A stretch of 64,000 nucleotides of DNA from Devosia ginsengisoli (GCF_007859655.1 NZ_CP042304.1:558001-622000); one strand, 5' to 3'. Positions 15,944 to 24,727 are shown, counted from the first letter of the stretch. Program-made: numbers and translations. The notes: generated by a model from the sequence alone, not told the origin.

Positions 15944-17272
15944 ATGAAGATCAAGGGACTCGCAGACGGCAGCTATCTGCGTTCGATCAACCGCCGCACC
16001 CTGCTCAAAGGTGCTGCCGCTGGCGGCGCGGCCGTCACCATGGGGTCGCTGTTTGCCCCGGCAGTGCGTGCCCAGACCGCGATCAAGATCGGCTATGTAA
16101 CGCCGCAGACCGGCCCGCTCGCCGCTTTCGCCGAAGCCGACGATTTTGTGCTCGGCGTCATTCGCGAACTCCTCGGCGGAGGGCTCGAGACTGCCAGCGG
16201 CACCATCCCTGTCGAAATCGTGGTGCGCGACAGCCAGTCCAACCCCAACCGTGCCGCCGAAGTGGCCCGCGAACTGATCGTCGATGAAGGCGTCAGCCTG
16301 ATGGTCGTCGCCTCGACCCCGGAAACCACCAATCCGGTTTCGACCCAGTGCGAACTGGAAGAAGTCCCCTGCATCTCCACCATGGCGCCGTGGCAGCCCT
16401 GGTATATGGGCCGTCAGGCCAATCCGGCGGCCCCCGAAGCATTCCGCTATACCTATCACTACTTCTGGGGCCTCGAAGACATCATCGGCACCTATACGGC
16501 AATGTGGAACCAGCTCGACACCAACAAGTCGGTTGGCGGGCTGTTCCCCAATGACGCCGACGGCAATGCCTGGGGCGACGCCGCTCTGGGCATCGCTCCC
16601 GGGATGGCCGCCGCAGGTTACACCGTGGCCGACCCGGGCCGCTACCAGAACCTCACCGAGGACTTCTCGGCCCAGATCAACGCCTTCAAGTCGGCCAATG
16701 CCGAAATCGTCACGGGCGTGATCATTCCCCCGGATCTGACCACGTTCTGGACCCAGTCCAACCAGCAGGGCTTCAAGCCCAAGGCGGCGACCATCGCCAA
16801 GGCGATCCTGTTCCCGTCCGCCGTGGAAGCGCTGGGGCCGCTGGGCCACAATCTCTCCTCGGAAGTCTGGTGGACACCCAACCACCCCTACACCTCCTCG
16901 CTGACCGGCGAGACGGGCGTGCAGGTGGCCGATGCCTTCTCGGCAGCCTCGGGTCGGCCGTGGACCCAGCCGATCGGCTTCATCTATTCGCTGTTCGAGG
17001 TGGCAATCGACGTGCTGAAGCGCGCCGCCGATGTCAGCGATCCCGATGCCATCACCGAATCCATCGCCGCCACCAATCTGCAGACCCTCACCGGTCCCGT
17101 GCAGTGGGGCAAGGACGCCGATCTTGGCCCGATCGCCTCGAACGTCTCCAAGACCCCGCTGGTCGGTGGACAGTGGCGCCTCAAGGACGACGAGACATTC
17201 GAACTCGTCGTGGTTGAGAACGTGCTGGCGCCTGAAGTGGCGCTCGCTGGCGAGATGGAAGCCATCGCCTGA
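15944..17272 (+). CDS. Branched-chain-type ABC importer, periplasmic substrate-binding protein
   Basis: A protein of 442 residues. The N-terminus carries a Tat-like signal (INRRTLLKGAAAGG, cleavage after APAVRA). The mature part begins IKIGYVTPQTGPLAAFAEAD, the opening of Leu/Ile/Val-binding-type (periplasmic binding fold I) proteins. It captures substrate for the permease/ATPase genes that follow. In this operon, headed by maleylacetate reductase, the likely cargo is an aromatic acid or related ring compound rather than an amino acid (inference). SD GGAGGAAAAC is directly before the ATG at 15944; an in-frame extension upstream overlaps the reductase gene and is not real. Confidence 0.9.
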   Translation: MKIKGLADGSYLRSINRRTLLKGAAAGGAAVTMGSLFAPAVRAQTAIKIGYVTPQTGPLAAFAEADDFVLGVIRELLGGGLETASGTIPVEIVVRDSQSNPNRAAEVARELIVDEGVSLMVVASTPETTNPVSTQCELEEVPCISTMAPWQPWYMGRQANPAAPEAFRYTYHYFWGLEDIIGTYTAMWNQLDTNKSVGGLFPNDADGNAWGDAALGIAPGMAAAGYTVADPGRYQNLTEDFSAQINAFKSANAEIVTGVIIPPDLTTFWTQSNQQGFKPKAATIAKAILFPSAVEALGPLGHNLSSEVWWTPNHPYTSSLTGETGVQVADAFSAASGRPWTQPIGFIYSLFEVAIDVLKRAADVSDPDAITESIAATNLQTLTGPVQWGKDADLGPIASNVSKTPLVGGQWRLKDDETFELVVVENVLAPEVALAGEMEAIA

Positions 17273-17281
17273 TCGCGTGAC

Positions 17282-17314
17282 GGGGCCCGGAACGCCTGGC
17301 GCGCTCCGGGCCCC
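17282..17314 (+). terminator. GC-rich hairpin between binding-protein and ATPase genes
   Basis: GGGGCCCGGA at 17282-17291 pairs perfectly with TCCGGGCCCC at 17305-17314 around a 13-nt loop. No T run follows. In binding-protein operons such hairpins commonly protect the upstream mRNA and reduce read-through, giving more binding protein than ATPase. I read it that way rather than as a full terminator. Confidence 0.6.
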
Positions 17315-17356
17315 CTCCAGTTATGACGGGCGGCATGCCGCCCGGGGGTAGTGACT

Positions 17357-18082
17357 ATGTTGCTCAAACTGACCGCAGTCTCCAAGCGGTTCGGCGCTGT
17401 CGTGGCCGCCGACGCTGTGGACCTGCATGTCGCCAAGGGCGAAGCGCTCGGCATTATCGGGGCCAATGGCGCCGGCAAGTCGAGCCTGTTCAATCTCGTT
17501 ACCGGCGTCATGCGCCCGGATTCAGGCTCGATTGAATTCGAGGGCAGGGACGTGACCCGCGTCGCGGTGCGCGAGCGCTGCCATGCCGGCATTGGCCGCT
17601 CGTTTCAGATCCCTCGGCCATTCGAGAGCCTTACCGTATTCGAGAATTTGATGGTTGCCGCCGAGTTCGGCCGCCTCGGGCGGACCGGCGACGCCGTTGC
17701 GGTCTGTGGTGGCGTACTGGAAGCCACGGGCCTATCGGCCAAGGCCAATATTGTCGCCGGAAGGCTGACTCTGCTCGACCGCAAGCGGCTCGAGCTGGCG
17801 CGCGCCATGGCGACGCAACCCAATGTGCTGCTGCTCGACGAGATCGCCGGCGGCCTGACTGAGGCCGAGTGTCACGAACTGGTGGCGCTGATCCGGTCGC
17901 TGCATGCCAGCGGCATCACCATCGTCTGGATCGAGCATATCGTACACGCACTTCTCTCGGTGGTCTCGCGCCTCGTCGTGCTCGAATTCGGCAAGAAGAT
18001 CGCGGATGGCGAACCGCATGCCGTGATGAACGAACCTGCGGTCCGCCGCTCTTATCTTGGCCTGGAAGAGGTGGCGTCATGA
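17357..18082 (+). CDS. Branched-chain-type ABC importer ATPase (LivG-like)
   Basis: About 241 residues with one ABC domain: Walker A GANGAGKSSLF near residue 36 and Walker B NVLLLDEIAGGL. The position before Walker B usually held by LSGGQ reads AGRLTLLDRKRLELARA, a LivG-like variant signature. It forms a pair with the following LivF-like ATPase. The ATG at 17357 has a GGGGG ribosome site 8 bp upstream; a GTG two codons earlier is possible. It overlaps the next gene by 4 bp. Confidence 0.9.
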   Translation: MLLKLTAVSKRFGAVVAADAVDLHVAKGEALGIIGANGAGKSSLFNLVTGVMRPDSGSIEFEGRDVTRVAVRERCHAGIGRSFQIPRPFESLTVFENLMVAAEFGRLGRTGDAVAVCGGVLEATGLSAKANIVAGRLTLLDRKRLELARAMATQPNVLLLDEIAGGLTEAECHELVALIRSLHASGITIVWIEHIVHALLSVVSRLVVLEFGKKIADGEPHAVMNEPAVRRSYLGLEEVAS

Positions 18083-18783
18083 CCGCAATGCTCGAAACGC
18101 ATGGGCTGGAGGTCTTCTATGGCGACTTCCAGGCTCTGTTCGGTATCGACGTCGCCATCAATGCCGGGGAGACCGTGGCGATCATCGGCTCCAACGGCGC
18201 AGGGAAATCGTCGTTTCTCAACGCGTTATCCGGCCTGGCTGGCTCCAAGCCCGACCACATCCTGCTCGATGGCAAGCCGGTCGGCGGCACCGCGCCATTC
18301 GATATGGTCAAGCTCGGTGTGGCCCTGGTTCCCGAAGGTCGCAAGCTGTTCCCATCGCTGACGGTCGAAGAAAACCTGATGATCGGCACGCATGGCAAGA
18401 CCGTCGACCGCGGCTGGAACCTGGCCTCGATCTACGACATGTTCCCCATTCTCGAAGAGCGCCGCAACCAGATGTCGACCACCCTCTCTGGCGGCCAGCA
18501 GCAGATGGTGGCCATCGGCCGCGGGCTGATGAGCAATCCGCGCGTCCTACTCTGCGACGAGATCAGCCTGGGGCTGTCGCCGGCAGTGGTCAAGGACGTC
18601 TATGCCGCCATTGAGGTCATCAAGTCGCGCGACACCACCGTGCTCATCGTTGAGCAGGACCTCTCCGCCGCGCTCAAGGCGGCCGACCGCATCTATTGTT
18701 TCATGGAAGGACGCGTCAGCCTTCAGGGCCGCCCCGGCGAGCTGAGCAAGGACGCCATCCAGAATGCCTATTTCGGAGTCTAG
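18079..18783 (+). CDS. Branched-chain-type ABC importer ATPase (LivF-like)
   Basis: A protein of 234 residues: Walker A GSNGAGKSSFLNAL, signature LSGGQQQMVAIGR, Walker B RVLLCDEISLGLSP and the H-loop region replaced by VEQD, all typical of LivF. Its ATG overlaps the stop of the LivG-like gene (ATGA), indicating coupled translation. It is the second ATPase of the importer that follows maleylacetate reductase. Confidence 0.92.
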   Translation: MTAMLETHGLEVFYGDFQALFGIDVAINAGETVAIIGSNGAGKSSFLNALSGLAGSKPDHILLDGKPVGGTAPFDMVKLGVALVPEGRKLFPSLTVEENLMIGTHGKTVDRGWNLASIYDMFPILEERRNQMSTTLSGGQQQMVAIGRGLMSNPRVLLCDEISLGLSPAVVKDVYAAIEVIKSRDTTVLIVEQDLSAALKAADRIYCFMEGRVSLQGRPGELSKDAIQNAYFGV

Positions 18784-18789
18784 CCACGC

Positions 18790-19650
18790 ATGACCATGGC
18801 CAACACCATCATCCAGGGCATCCTGCTTGGCGGACTCTATGCCCTCTATGCAGCGGGCCTCTCGCTGATCTTCGGCGTCATGCGGCTGGTGAACCTGGCC
18901 CATGGCGACTTCATCGTCATGGGTGCCTTCATCCTGCTTGCCCTCAGCACCAGCATCGGCCTGCCGCTGCCTTTCGCATTGCTGATCGCCATGCCCTTCA
19001 TGTTCGCCTTTGGCTGGGGGTTGCAGCGGGTCATTCTCAATCGCACGCTGAAGGGCGATCTGCTGGTGCCATTACTGGTGACCTTCGGCCTCCAGATCAT
19101 CGTGCAGAACGGCCTGCTGCAGATATTCTCCGCCGACAGTCGCAAGCTGTCGCTGGGTGCCTTCGAGACCCAGTCGGTTTCGCTCGGCGGCGGCATTACC
19201 ATCGGCGTCATGCCGCTGGTCACCTTCGGCGTCGCCATCTTCGTTATTTCGATGCTGAGCTTCATCTTCTACAACACCGCGCTCGGCCGCAAACTGCGGG
19301 CGACCTCGGACTCCACGACCTTCGTGCAGATCATGGGCGTCAATCCGCACAAGGTCTTTGCCGTCGCCATGGGCATTGCGTTCGTGGTCATCGCCATCGC
19401 CGCCTTCTTTATGGGCGTACGCTCCAATTTCGACCCCAGTGTCGGTCCCGCGCGCCTGCTCTACGCCTTCGAGGCGGTAGTGATCGGCGGGCTCGGCTCG
19501 CTCTGGGGCACATTGGCCGGCGGTATTATCCTGGGTGTCGCGCAGACCGTCGGCGGGGCCATCAACCCCGAATGGCAGGTGCTCAGCGGGCACATTGTCT
19601 TTCTCATCATCATCCTGGTGAGGCCGCGCGGCCTCTTTCCCAAGCAGTAG
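18790..19650 (+). CDS. Branched-chain-type ABC importer permease (LivH-like)
   Basis: A protein of 286 residues with about eight hydrophobic helices. The opening GILLGGLYALYAAGLSLIFGVMR-VNLAHGDF (interrupted by L) and the EAVVIGGLGSLWGTLAGGIILG block with the EAA-like loop are characteristic of LivH permeases. It lies 6 bp after the LivF-like gene and 9 bp before the LivM-like gene, in the order typical of these importers. Confidence 0.92.
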   Translation: MTMANTIIQGILLGGLYALYAAGLSLIFGVMRLVNLAHGDFIVMGAFILLALSTSIGLPLPFALLIAMPFMFAFGWGLQRVILNRTLKGDLLVPLLVTFGLQIIVQNGLLQIFSADSRKLSLGAFETQSVSLGGGITIGVMPLVTFGVAIFVISMLSFIFYNTALGRKLRATSDSTTFVQIMGVNPHKVFAVAMGIAFVVIAIAAFFMGVRSNFDPSVGPARLLYAFEAVVIGGLGSLWGTLAGGIILGVAQTVGGAINPEWQVLSGHIVFLIIILVRPRGLFPKQ

Positions 19651-19659
19651 GGCCGCGCC

Positions 19660-20745
19660 ATGCAGGACAATTCCACCGCCACCGCCACCGAATCCAAGCC
19701 GGCCGCCCGTTATGTGCTGACCATCGGCAATCGCTTTTCCAGCGCCACGCTGATCCTGTTCGGTATCCTCGTGGTGGTACTGGCCTTCGCGCCCACATTC
19801 CTGACGCGCTCCAACGTCCAGGACCTGATCCTGATCTTCCTCCTGGTGGCACTGGCCCAGTGCTGGAACCTGCTGGCCGGCTATGCCGGGCTCATTTCGG
19901 TGGGCCAGCAGGCCTTTGTCGGTCTTGGCGGCTATGCGCTGTTCGCCTTCATCATCACCCTGGGTGTCGATCCGTTGCTCTCGGTCCTCATCTCGGCTGT
20001 TGTGGTAGCGGTGATCTCCATCCCTGTCGGGCTCGTGGTATTCCGCATGCAGGGCGCCTATTTCGCCGTGGTGACCTGGGTGGTCGCCGAGGTGTTCCGG
20101 CTGCTCTCGTCGCAGTGGAAGGTGCTCGGAGGAGGTACCGGCACGTCGCTGCCCCGTTCGGTCAGCGAGAACTTCATCGGGCTCGATCTGGTGCGCGAAC
20201 TGTTCGGCGTCCGGTCTGCCGCGGCACGCGAGATCATCATCTACTGGGCCGCGCTGATCGCCGCCGTCTTCGTCATCGCGGTTGCGTACCGCCTGCTGCG
20301 ATCACGGCTGGGCCTGGCGCTCAGCGCCATCCGCGATGGCGAGGTCGCGGCCGAAAGCGTCGGTGTCGATATCAACCGCACCAAGTTCATGATCTATATC
20401 TTTGCCGCCTTCGGGGCCGGCCTGGTGGGCGCGCTATACTTCCTCCAGACCAGCCGCATCTCTCCCGACGCCGGCTTTGCGCTGCTCGACTGGACGGCCT
20501 ACGTGATCTTTATCGTGGTCATTGGCGGCATCGGCACCATTGAAGGGCCTATCCTGGGCGCCATCATCTTCGTGGTGTTGCGCAGCCTGCTGGCCGGCTT
20601 CGGCCCCTGGTATCTCATCGTGCTCGGCATATTGGGTATCGTCGTCATGCTGTTCGCGCCCAAAGGGCTGTGGGGTGTCTTCTCGCAGCGCACCGGCATC
20701 GAACTGTTCCCCACGCGACGGAGACTCGAGCGCCGCGACGACTGA
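19660..20745 (+). CDS. Branched-chain-type ABC importer permease (LivM-like)
   Basis: A protein of 361 residues with about nine or ten hydrophobic helices. LLAGYAGLISVGQQAFVGLG near residue 71 and the EAA-loop region AIRDGEVAAESVGVDINRTK near 225 are LivM signatures. The N-terminal 35 residues are hydrophilic, as usual. It is the last gene of the operon and is followed by a terminator-like hairpin at 20768. Confidence 0.92.
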   Translation: MQDNSTATATESKPAARYVLTIGNRFSSATLILFGILVVVLAFAPTFLTRSNVQDLILIFLLVALAQCWNLLAGYAGLISVGQQAFVGLGGYALFAFIITLGVDPLLSVLISAVVVAVISIPVGLVVFRMQGAYFAVVTWVVAEVFRLLSSQWKVLGGGTGTSLPRSVSENFIGLDLVRELFGVRSAAAREIIIYWAALIAAVFVIAVAYRLLRSRLGLALSAIRDGEVAAESVGVDINRTKFMIYIFAAFGAGLVGALYFLQTSRISPDAGFALLDWTAYVIFIVVIGGIGTIEGPILGAIIFVVLRSLLAGFGPWYLIVLGILGIVVMLFAPKGLWGVFSQRTGIELFPTRRRLERRDD

Positions 20746-20767
20746 CCACAGCCGAATGATTGCAACT

Positions 20768-20804
20768 AGGGCGCGTTGCGGCAGCGGCGCGCCCTCTGTG
20801 TTTT
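20768..20804 (+). terminator. Rho-independent terminator of the ABC importer operon
   Basis: AGGGCGCG at 20768-20775 pairs with CGCGCCCT at 20788-20795, followed by CTGTGTTTTGG. It lies 23 bp past the LivM-like stop codon. The remainder of the 445-bp gap to 21191 contains one operator (20903-20934) and no supported gene. Confidence 0.65.
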
Positions 20805-20902
20805 GGCCCCGGATTCGACCCTCCAAACAGGCCGATATTGTCTGTTCGAACTTCGCATCCCTCGGAAGTCACTGATCTTTTTGGCGTTTTTGGCTTGATC
20901 GT

Positions 20903-20934
20903 TTCATGCAGAAGTTGGGTTTGGAACATGCAGG
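20903..20934 (+). promoter_or_regulatory. Direct-repeat operator before the hydroquinone dioxygenase gene
   Basis: Reads GTTTCATGCAG and, 22 bp on, GGAACATGCAGG; TGCA cores lie at 20907 and 20929. It points at the gene at 21191, about 257 bp from its start. This is the longest operator-to-gene distance seen here, implying a long leader or an intervening second promoter. Confidence 0.65.
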
Positions 20935-21190
20935 GCACTCCATGGGGCCAAGCATAGGTTCAATCCCAAGCTGCCGGGCAGCAACCTGTAACGTTCTCGA
21001 CTTGGCCGAAGCTGCTGCTGCGTCTCTCAATACAACGCGTCAGCCTGTTTCAATTTGGCGATCCGAAAACAGCGGTCCTGCCGGCAAGCCTCAACGGGCC
21101 AATACTGTCGTCAATCCCGGCAATAGTGGCTCATCAATGAGAACGACTGCTCGGCAATGCGTTGCGGGTCAGAAACGAAAGGGAGTTAAA

Positions 21191-22162
21191 ATGCGCGAGG
21201 AACACAAGCTCGTCACCGGAATCCACCACGTCACCTCGTGCGTGGCAACGGCGCAGGAGGACATCGATTTCTTCACCCGTGTCATCGGGCAGCGGATGAT
21301 CAAGCAGACGGTGCTGTTCGACGGCAAGGCGCCGATCTATCACCTCTACTATGCCAATGCGAATGCCGAGATCGGCACCGTGATGACCACCTTCCCCTAC
21401 CGCCAGGATGGCCGCAAGGGTCGCCGCGGTTCCGGCCAGGTCGCCACGACAGCCTACAGCGTCAATGAGGATTCGCTCGACTTCTGGGTCAAGCACCTGA
21501 GCAAATACGGCGTCGCCCATAACGGCATCGAGAAGCGCTTCGGCAAGAACCTGATCCACTTCGCCCATCCCGCCGGCCTCCAATTCGAGATCATCGGCGA
21601 CAACCGCGATACGCGCGGCGGCTGGACCACTGACGAGATCAACGAAGCCAATTCGGTGAAGGGCTTCCACAACGTCGTCATGTCGGTGCGCGAGACCCAG
21701 GCGCAGCACGACTATTTCGTCGATGCGCTCGGCTTCCAGAAGACCAACCAGGAAGGCGACTATATCGAATACAGCATCGGTGAAGGCGGGCCGGGCAAGA
21801 CCATCGTGCTGCGCCACGATGCCAACCTGCCGCAGGGCAGCTGGACCTTCGGTGAAGGCACCGTGCACCACGTCGCCCTGGCTGTAGCCGACGATGAGCG
21901 GCAGAAGGAGCTCAAGCTCTGGCTCGAGGGGCTCGGCTATACCGATGCCTCCGAACAGAAGGACCGCAATTACTTCCACTCCGTCTATTGCCGCTCGCCG
22001 GGCGGGATCCTGACGGAATTCGCCACCTGTGACATCGGTTTTGCCACCGACGAGCCGCTCGCCGAACTCGGCCAGAAGCTGCAGTTGCCGCCGTGGTTCG
22101 AGAGCCGCCGCGAAGAGATCGTGGCGCCGCTCGAGCCCATCACCGTTCCCGCACCGCGCTGA
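21191..22162 (+). CDS. Hydroquinone 1,2-dioxygenase-type ring-cleaving enzyme (PcpA/LinE-like, VOC superfamily)
   Basis: A protein of 323 residues made of two vicinal-oxygen-chelate modules. The N-terminus GIHHVTSCVATAQEDIDFF, the middle YHLYYANAN-x-EIGTVMTTFP block and the second module GEGTVHHVALAV and SPGGILTEFA match the PcpA/LinE group, in which two histidines and a glutamate bind Fe(II). All three ligands are visible (H in GIHH, H in VHHV, E in LTEF). These enzymes open (chloro)hydroquinones to maleylacetate-type products, which suits the maleylacetate reductase at 14844. The start at 21191 has a GGGAG ribosome site; the long in-frame upstream extension is non-coding. Exact substrate unknown. 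Confidence 0.85.
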   Translation: MREEHKLVTGIHHVTSCVATAQEDIDFFTRVIGQRMIKQTVLFDGKAPIYHLYYANANAEIGTVMTTFPYRQDGRKGRRGSGQVATTAYSVNEDSLDFWVKHLSKYGVAHNGIEKRFGKNLIHFAHPAGLQFEIIGDNRDTRGGWTTDEINEANSVKGFHNVVMSVRETQAQHDYFVDALGFQKTNQEGDYIEYSIGEGGPGKTIVLRHDANLPQGSWTFGEGTVHHVALAVADDERQKELKLWLEGLGYTDASEQKDRNYFHSVYCRSPGGILTEFATCDIGFATDEPLAELGQKLQLPPWFESRREEIVAPLEPITVPAPR

Positions 22163-22183
22163 CCCCCAGGCGTGGCATGCAAT

Positions 22184-22226
22184 CGGGGCCGCCATGGTGC
22201 AAGCCATGGCGGCCCCGAGCTTTTTC
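22184..22226 (+). terminator. Strong rho-independent terminator
   Basis: CGGGGCCGCCATGG at 22184-22197 pairs perfectly with CCATGGCGGCCCCG at 22204-22217 around a 6-nt loop, followed by AGCTTTTTC. It ends the ring-cleavage gene transcript 20 bp after the stop codon and isolates the hydrolase gene downstream. Confidence 0.9.
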
Positions 22227-22244
22227 TGGCACCGGACAGTCGGG

Positions 22245-22276
22245 TTTGTGCAAAGGGTCGGGTCTGATTGTGCAGG
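22245..22276 (+). promoter_or_regulatory. Direct-repeat operator before the exported hydrolase gene
   Basis: Reads GTTTGTGCA and, 22 bp on, GATTGTGCAGG; TGCA cores lie at 22249 and 22271. It starts 19 bp after the preceding terminator and ends 77 bp before the ATG at 22353, so its position as a promoter element of that gene is clear. Confidence 0.7.
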
Positions 22277-22352
22277 CCCGCCAAGGCTCTACCTCATAGC
22301 GTGCTACCAGCGGCACAGACCGCGCTCGATACGAACGGGAGGACATGTTCGG

Positions 22353-23378
22353 ATGAAATCTACCAAAATTCTCGGCGCCGCGGGGCTCGCCATCCTGTTG
22401 AGTTCAACTGCGGCCTTTGCCGCCGGCGAGGCCGGTCCGCTCCATCTGCGCGGCCTGGGCAATTTCTATGTCGGCGCCGTGGTCAGCGAGCCCGATGCCG
22501 AAGGCAATGTCAGCGTCACCAACCAGATGTATGTCGGCTACGCCCTGCCGGCCGAAGCCAAGCATGACATTCCGCTGATCCTCGTCCATGGCGGCGGCGG
22601 CCAGGCTTCGGACTGGTTCTCGACGCCCGACGGGCGTGACGGCTGGCGCAACTATTTCGTCAATGCCGGCTTTGACACCTACTGGGTCGATCGCCCCGGC
22701 TATGGCCGCTCGCCGACAAGTGCCAGCTATGGCGACGGTCAGATCGCTTCGGCCAATTCGGGCATCATCGCACGCCTCTCTGCCTCCGATAATTTCCCTG
22801 GCGGTGAAGTTACCCCGACCAGCGAAGGCGTTATTGGCTGGCTCAAGGGCTCGTCGTCTACGCCCTATGCCGGCAACGAGATCGCCGCCAAGGACCTCTC
22901 CGAACTGCTCGACAAGGTTGGTCCGGCCATCCTGGTACTGCACTCGGCCGGCGGCGGCAGCGGCTTCTGGGCCGCCGACCTCAACCCCGAAAAGGTCGCC
23001 GGCATCATCGCCATCGAAGCCTCGGGTTCCGATGGCCTGAGCCAGGCCCAGAGCCTCACCTTCGACCCCCCGCTGACCGCCGACTTCGTCCCGGTCGAGG
23101 GCGCCGATGGCTGCAAGCTGCAGCCTGAAGGCGCTGTCAGCACGCTGACCAACCTGGCCGGCATCCCGGTGACGCTGGTTTCGACGCCCAACAGCTTCCT
23201 CGGCGCGCCGCAGGTCTGTGCCCTGGCCTCGCTGCAGCAGGCCGGTGTTACTGCCGAGCTGGTCAAGATGGAAGATGTCGGCGCCCCCGGCACCGGTCAC
23301 TTCCTGATGGCCGAAACCAACAATGCCGACTCCGCCAAGGCGATCATCGATATCGCCGAAGGCATGCTGGCCGAGTAA
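22353..23378 (+). CDS. Exported alpha/beta-hydrolase (esterase-like)
   Basis: A protein of 341 residues with a signal peptide (MKSTKILGAAGLAILLSS, cleavage after AAFA), so the enzyme is periplasmic. LVHGGGGQASDWF gives the oxyanion region, VLHSAGGGSGFW the nucleophile Ser, and GTGHFLM the catalytic His. The region around WVDRPGYGRSP is typical of the fold. SD GGGAGGA lies 9 bp before the ATG at 22353. It is a single-gene unit between two terminators, with its own operator. It may release phenolic compounds from esters outside the cytoplasm before uptake (inference). Confidence 0.8.
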   Translation: MKSTKILGAAGLAILLSSTAAFAAGEAGPLHLRGLGNFYVGAVVSEPDAEGNVSVTNQMYVGYALPAEAKHDIPLILVHGGGGQASDWFSTPDGRDGWRNYFVNAGFDTYWVDRPGYGRSPTSASYGDGQIASANSGIIARLSASDNFPGGEVTPTSEGVIGWLKGSSSTPYAGNEIAAKDLSELLDKVGPAILVLHSAGGGSGFWAADLNPEKVAGIIAIEASGSDGLSQAQSLTFDPPLTADFVPVEGADGCKLQPEGAVSTLTNLAGIPVTLVSTPNSFLGAPQVCALASLQQAGVTAELVKMEDVGAPGTGHFLMAETNNADSAKAIIDIAEGMLAE

Positions 23379-23399
23379 TCGGTCAACAGCTTGAATGTG

Positions 23400-23430
23400 A
23401 AGGCCCGCCTCACGGCGGGCCTTTTGCTTT
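23400..23430 (+). terminator. Rho-independent terminator of the exported hydrolase gene
   Basis: AAGGCCCGCC at 23400-23409 pairs with GGCGGGCCTT at 23414-23423 around the loop TCAC, followed by TTGCTTTG. It lies 22 bp past the stop codon. Confidence 0.85.
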
Positions 23431-23441
23431 GCCCGCCCGCT

Positions 23442-23532
23442 GCGCGTCACCCTCGGGCTTAAGGGAGGGCACTGCATTTGCTGAGCGCGCCTTAAGGATA
23501 GAGCTCTCGGTCAGGCTCGAGGGTGACGCGCG
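23442..23532. repeat. Palindromic intergenic element (GTCACCC...GGGTGAC type)
   Basis: GCGCGTCACCCTCGGG at 23442-23457 is matched by CTCGAGGGTGACGCGC at 23516-23531 with one mismatch, spanning about 90 bp. It lies between two convergent terminators. Its outline resembles the element at 60391-60499, suggesting a dispersed chromosomal repeat of this lineage. Confidence 0.6.
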
Positions 23533-23596
23533 CGATCCGGTGTGCGTGACGGTCGGTAAGCGAGGTGGCGGGACGTGGGGCGAGCCCCGTGCATGA

Positions 23597-23625
23597 AAAA
23601 GGCCCCGGCAGCGATGCCGGGGCCT
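23597..23625 (-). terminator. Rho-independent terminator of cassette B
   Basis: AAAGGCCCCGGC and GCCGGGGCCTTT flank the loop AGCGAT. On the minus strand the stem is followed by T residues. It lies 20 bp after the stop codon of the last cassette B gene. Confidence 0.85.
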
Positions 23626-23644
23626 TTCACCGATGCTAAAATTC

Positions 23645-24154
23645 TTAGAAGGGCAGGGCGTAGAGCGTGTAGCCGATCCAGCGGCCGGTTGCGATCACCG
23701 CGAGCCACAGGCCCAGCGACAGCAGGCCGGCGATGCGGGCGGCGGCGGGAACGCGCGCATCCGGCGCGTCCCAGTTGGTGACGCTGCGGGCCGTGACCAG
23801 TTCGAAGATGAACATGTTTATGCCGGCCAGCACCAGCAGGCCCATCTTCCACCAGAACAGCGTATTGCCGCCATAGGTCGTGGCGTTGGAGGCGAACATC
23901 AGCCCGCCGGTCAGCAGGGCAAGCACGAAGGCTGCCCAGGTCCAGTGCAGGCAATCATGGGCGACTTCGGTGAAGCGCCGGCTGCGCGAGGCCACCCCGA
24001 GCAGGCGCAGGTCGACGATTGCGATGACGCCGAAGACCAGCGCGATGGCGATGACATGCAGCGACTCGATGGTGGGAAACATCCAGGCCGAGAACTTGAT
24101 TGCCTGCGACAACTGCAGTGCCTCGAGCCAGCGGAAAAGCGGAGAAAAGTCCAT
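23645..24154 (-). CDS. Four-helix membrane protein, DUF6644-like (cassette B, second copy)
   Basis: A protein of 169 residues with four hydrophobic segments: SLHVIAIALVFGVIAIVDLRLLG, a second with GGLMFASNATT, a third with GINMFIFELVTAR, and a last ending GRWIGYT. These match the protein at 2630-3169 position by position, including the histidine in the first helix. The start is the ATG at 24154. It is the last gene of cassette B, 14 bp after its sister gene, and is followed by a terminator. Function unknown. Confidence 0.75.
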   Translation of the reverse strand: MDFSPLFRWLEALQLSQAIKFSAWMFPTIESLHVIAIALVFGVIAIVDLRLLGVASRSRRFTEVAHDCLHWTWAAFVLALLTGGLMFASNATTYGGNTLFWWKMGLLVLAGINMFIFELVTARSVTNWDAPDARVPAAARIAGLLSLGLWLAVIATGRWIGYTLYALPF

Positions 24155-24168
24155 TTCAGCCTCGCCGG

Positions 24169-24675
24169 TCAGTAGACGGGTGGAAAGAAATTGTCGGCAT
24201 AGGCGATGAACCGCCCGGCAAAGATGATGCCCAGCCAGACCAGCAGCGCCGCCACGGCGAGCACGCGCACGAAGCTGCGGCGCGCATGGGTTTCCTCCCA
24301 GATAGCCGGGTGGCTGCGCAGCGTCACCTGGAACATGGCGGTGGACAGCAAAGCCACGGCCAGCAACGCCATCTTGGTCCAGAAGAATACGTTGAGCAGG
24401 CTCCGCACCGGCTCGCCGATGATCAGCACCGTGCCGCTCAGCAAGAGGATGATGAAGCCGATCCAGACCCAGGGGATGAAGCGGCGGGCCGTCTCGGTCA
24501 TGGATTGGCCGCGGCCGGTCAGGTTGAGAATGCGCATGTCGATCATGAAGACCGACGAGAGCAGTAGTGCGATGGCGACGATGTGGATTGTCTGCACCCA
24601 GGGCACGACCCAGAGCGTGTTCTGGATCCAAACGCTGAAAGGCGTCAGCGCGAGGGCATTGGCGAAACTGTCCAT
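24169..24675 (-). CDS. Four-helix membrane protein, DUF6644-like (cassette B, first copy)
   Basis: A protein of 168 residues with four hydrophobic segments. LWVVPWVQTIHIVAIALLL in the first helix and GRFIAYAD at the end correspond to the protein at 3202-3723. The pair encoded in each cassette is thus one A-type and one B-type paralog, kept in the same order, which suggests a heteromeric complex. It lies 52 bp after the DUF6152-like gene with no terminator between them, unlike cassette A. Function unknown. Confidence 0.75.
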   Translation of the reverse strand: MDSFANALALTPFSVWIQNTLWVVPWVQTIHIVAIALLLSSVFMIDMRILNLTGRGQSMTETARRFIPWVWIGFIILLLSGTVLIIGEPVRSLLNVFFWTKMALLAVALLSTAMFQVTLRSHPAIWEETHARRSFVRVLAVAALLVWLGIIFAGRFIAYADNFFPPVY

Positions 24676-24727
24676 GAGATCTCTTCTCGAAAATGGCTGA
24701 GGCGGGCCGTGGCCCGCCTCGCCTTGA

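Noticed and set aside
18696..20543. Long open frame (615 codons) overlapping the permease genes
   Set aside because: It is an out-of-frame shadow of the LivH/LivM genes: Arg/His-rich translation with no family motif.
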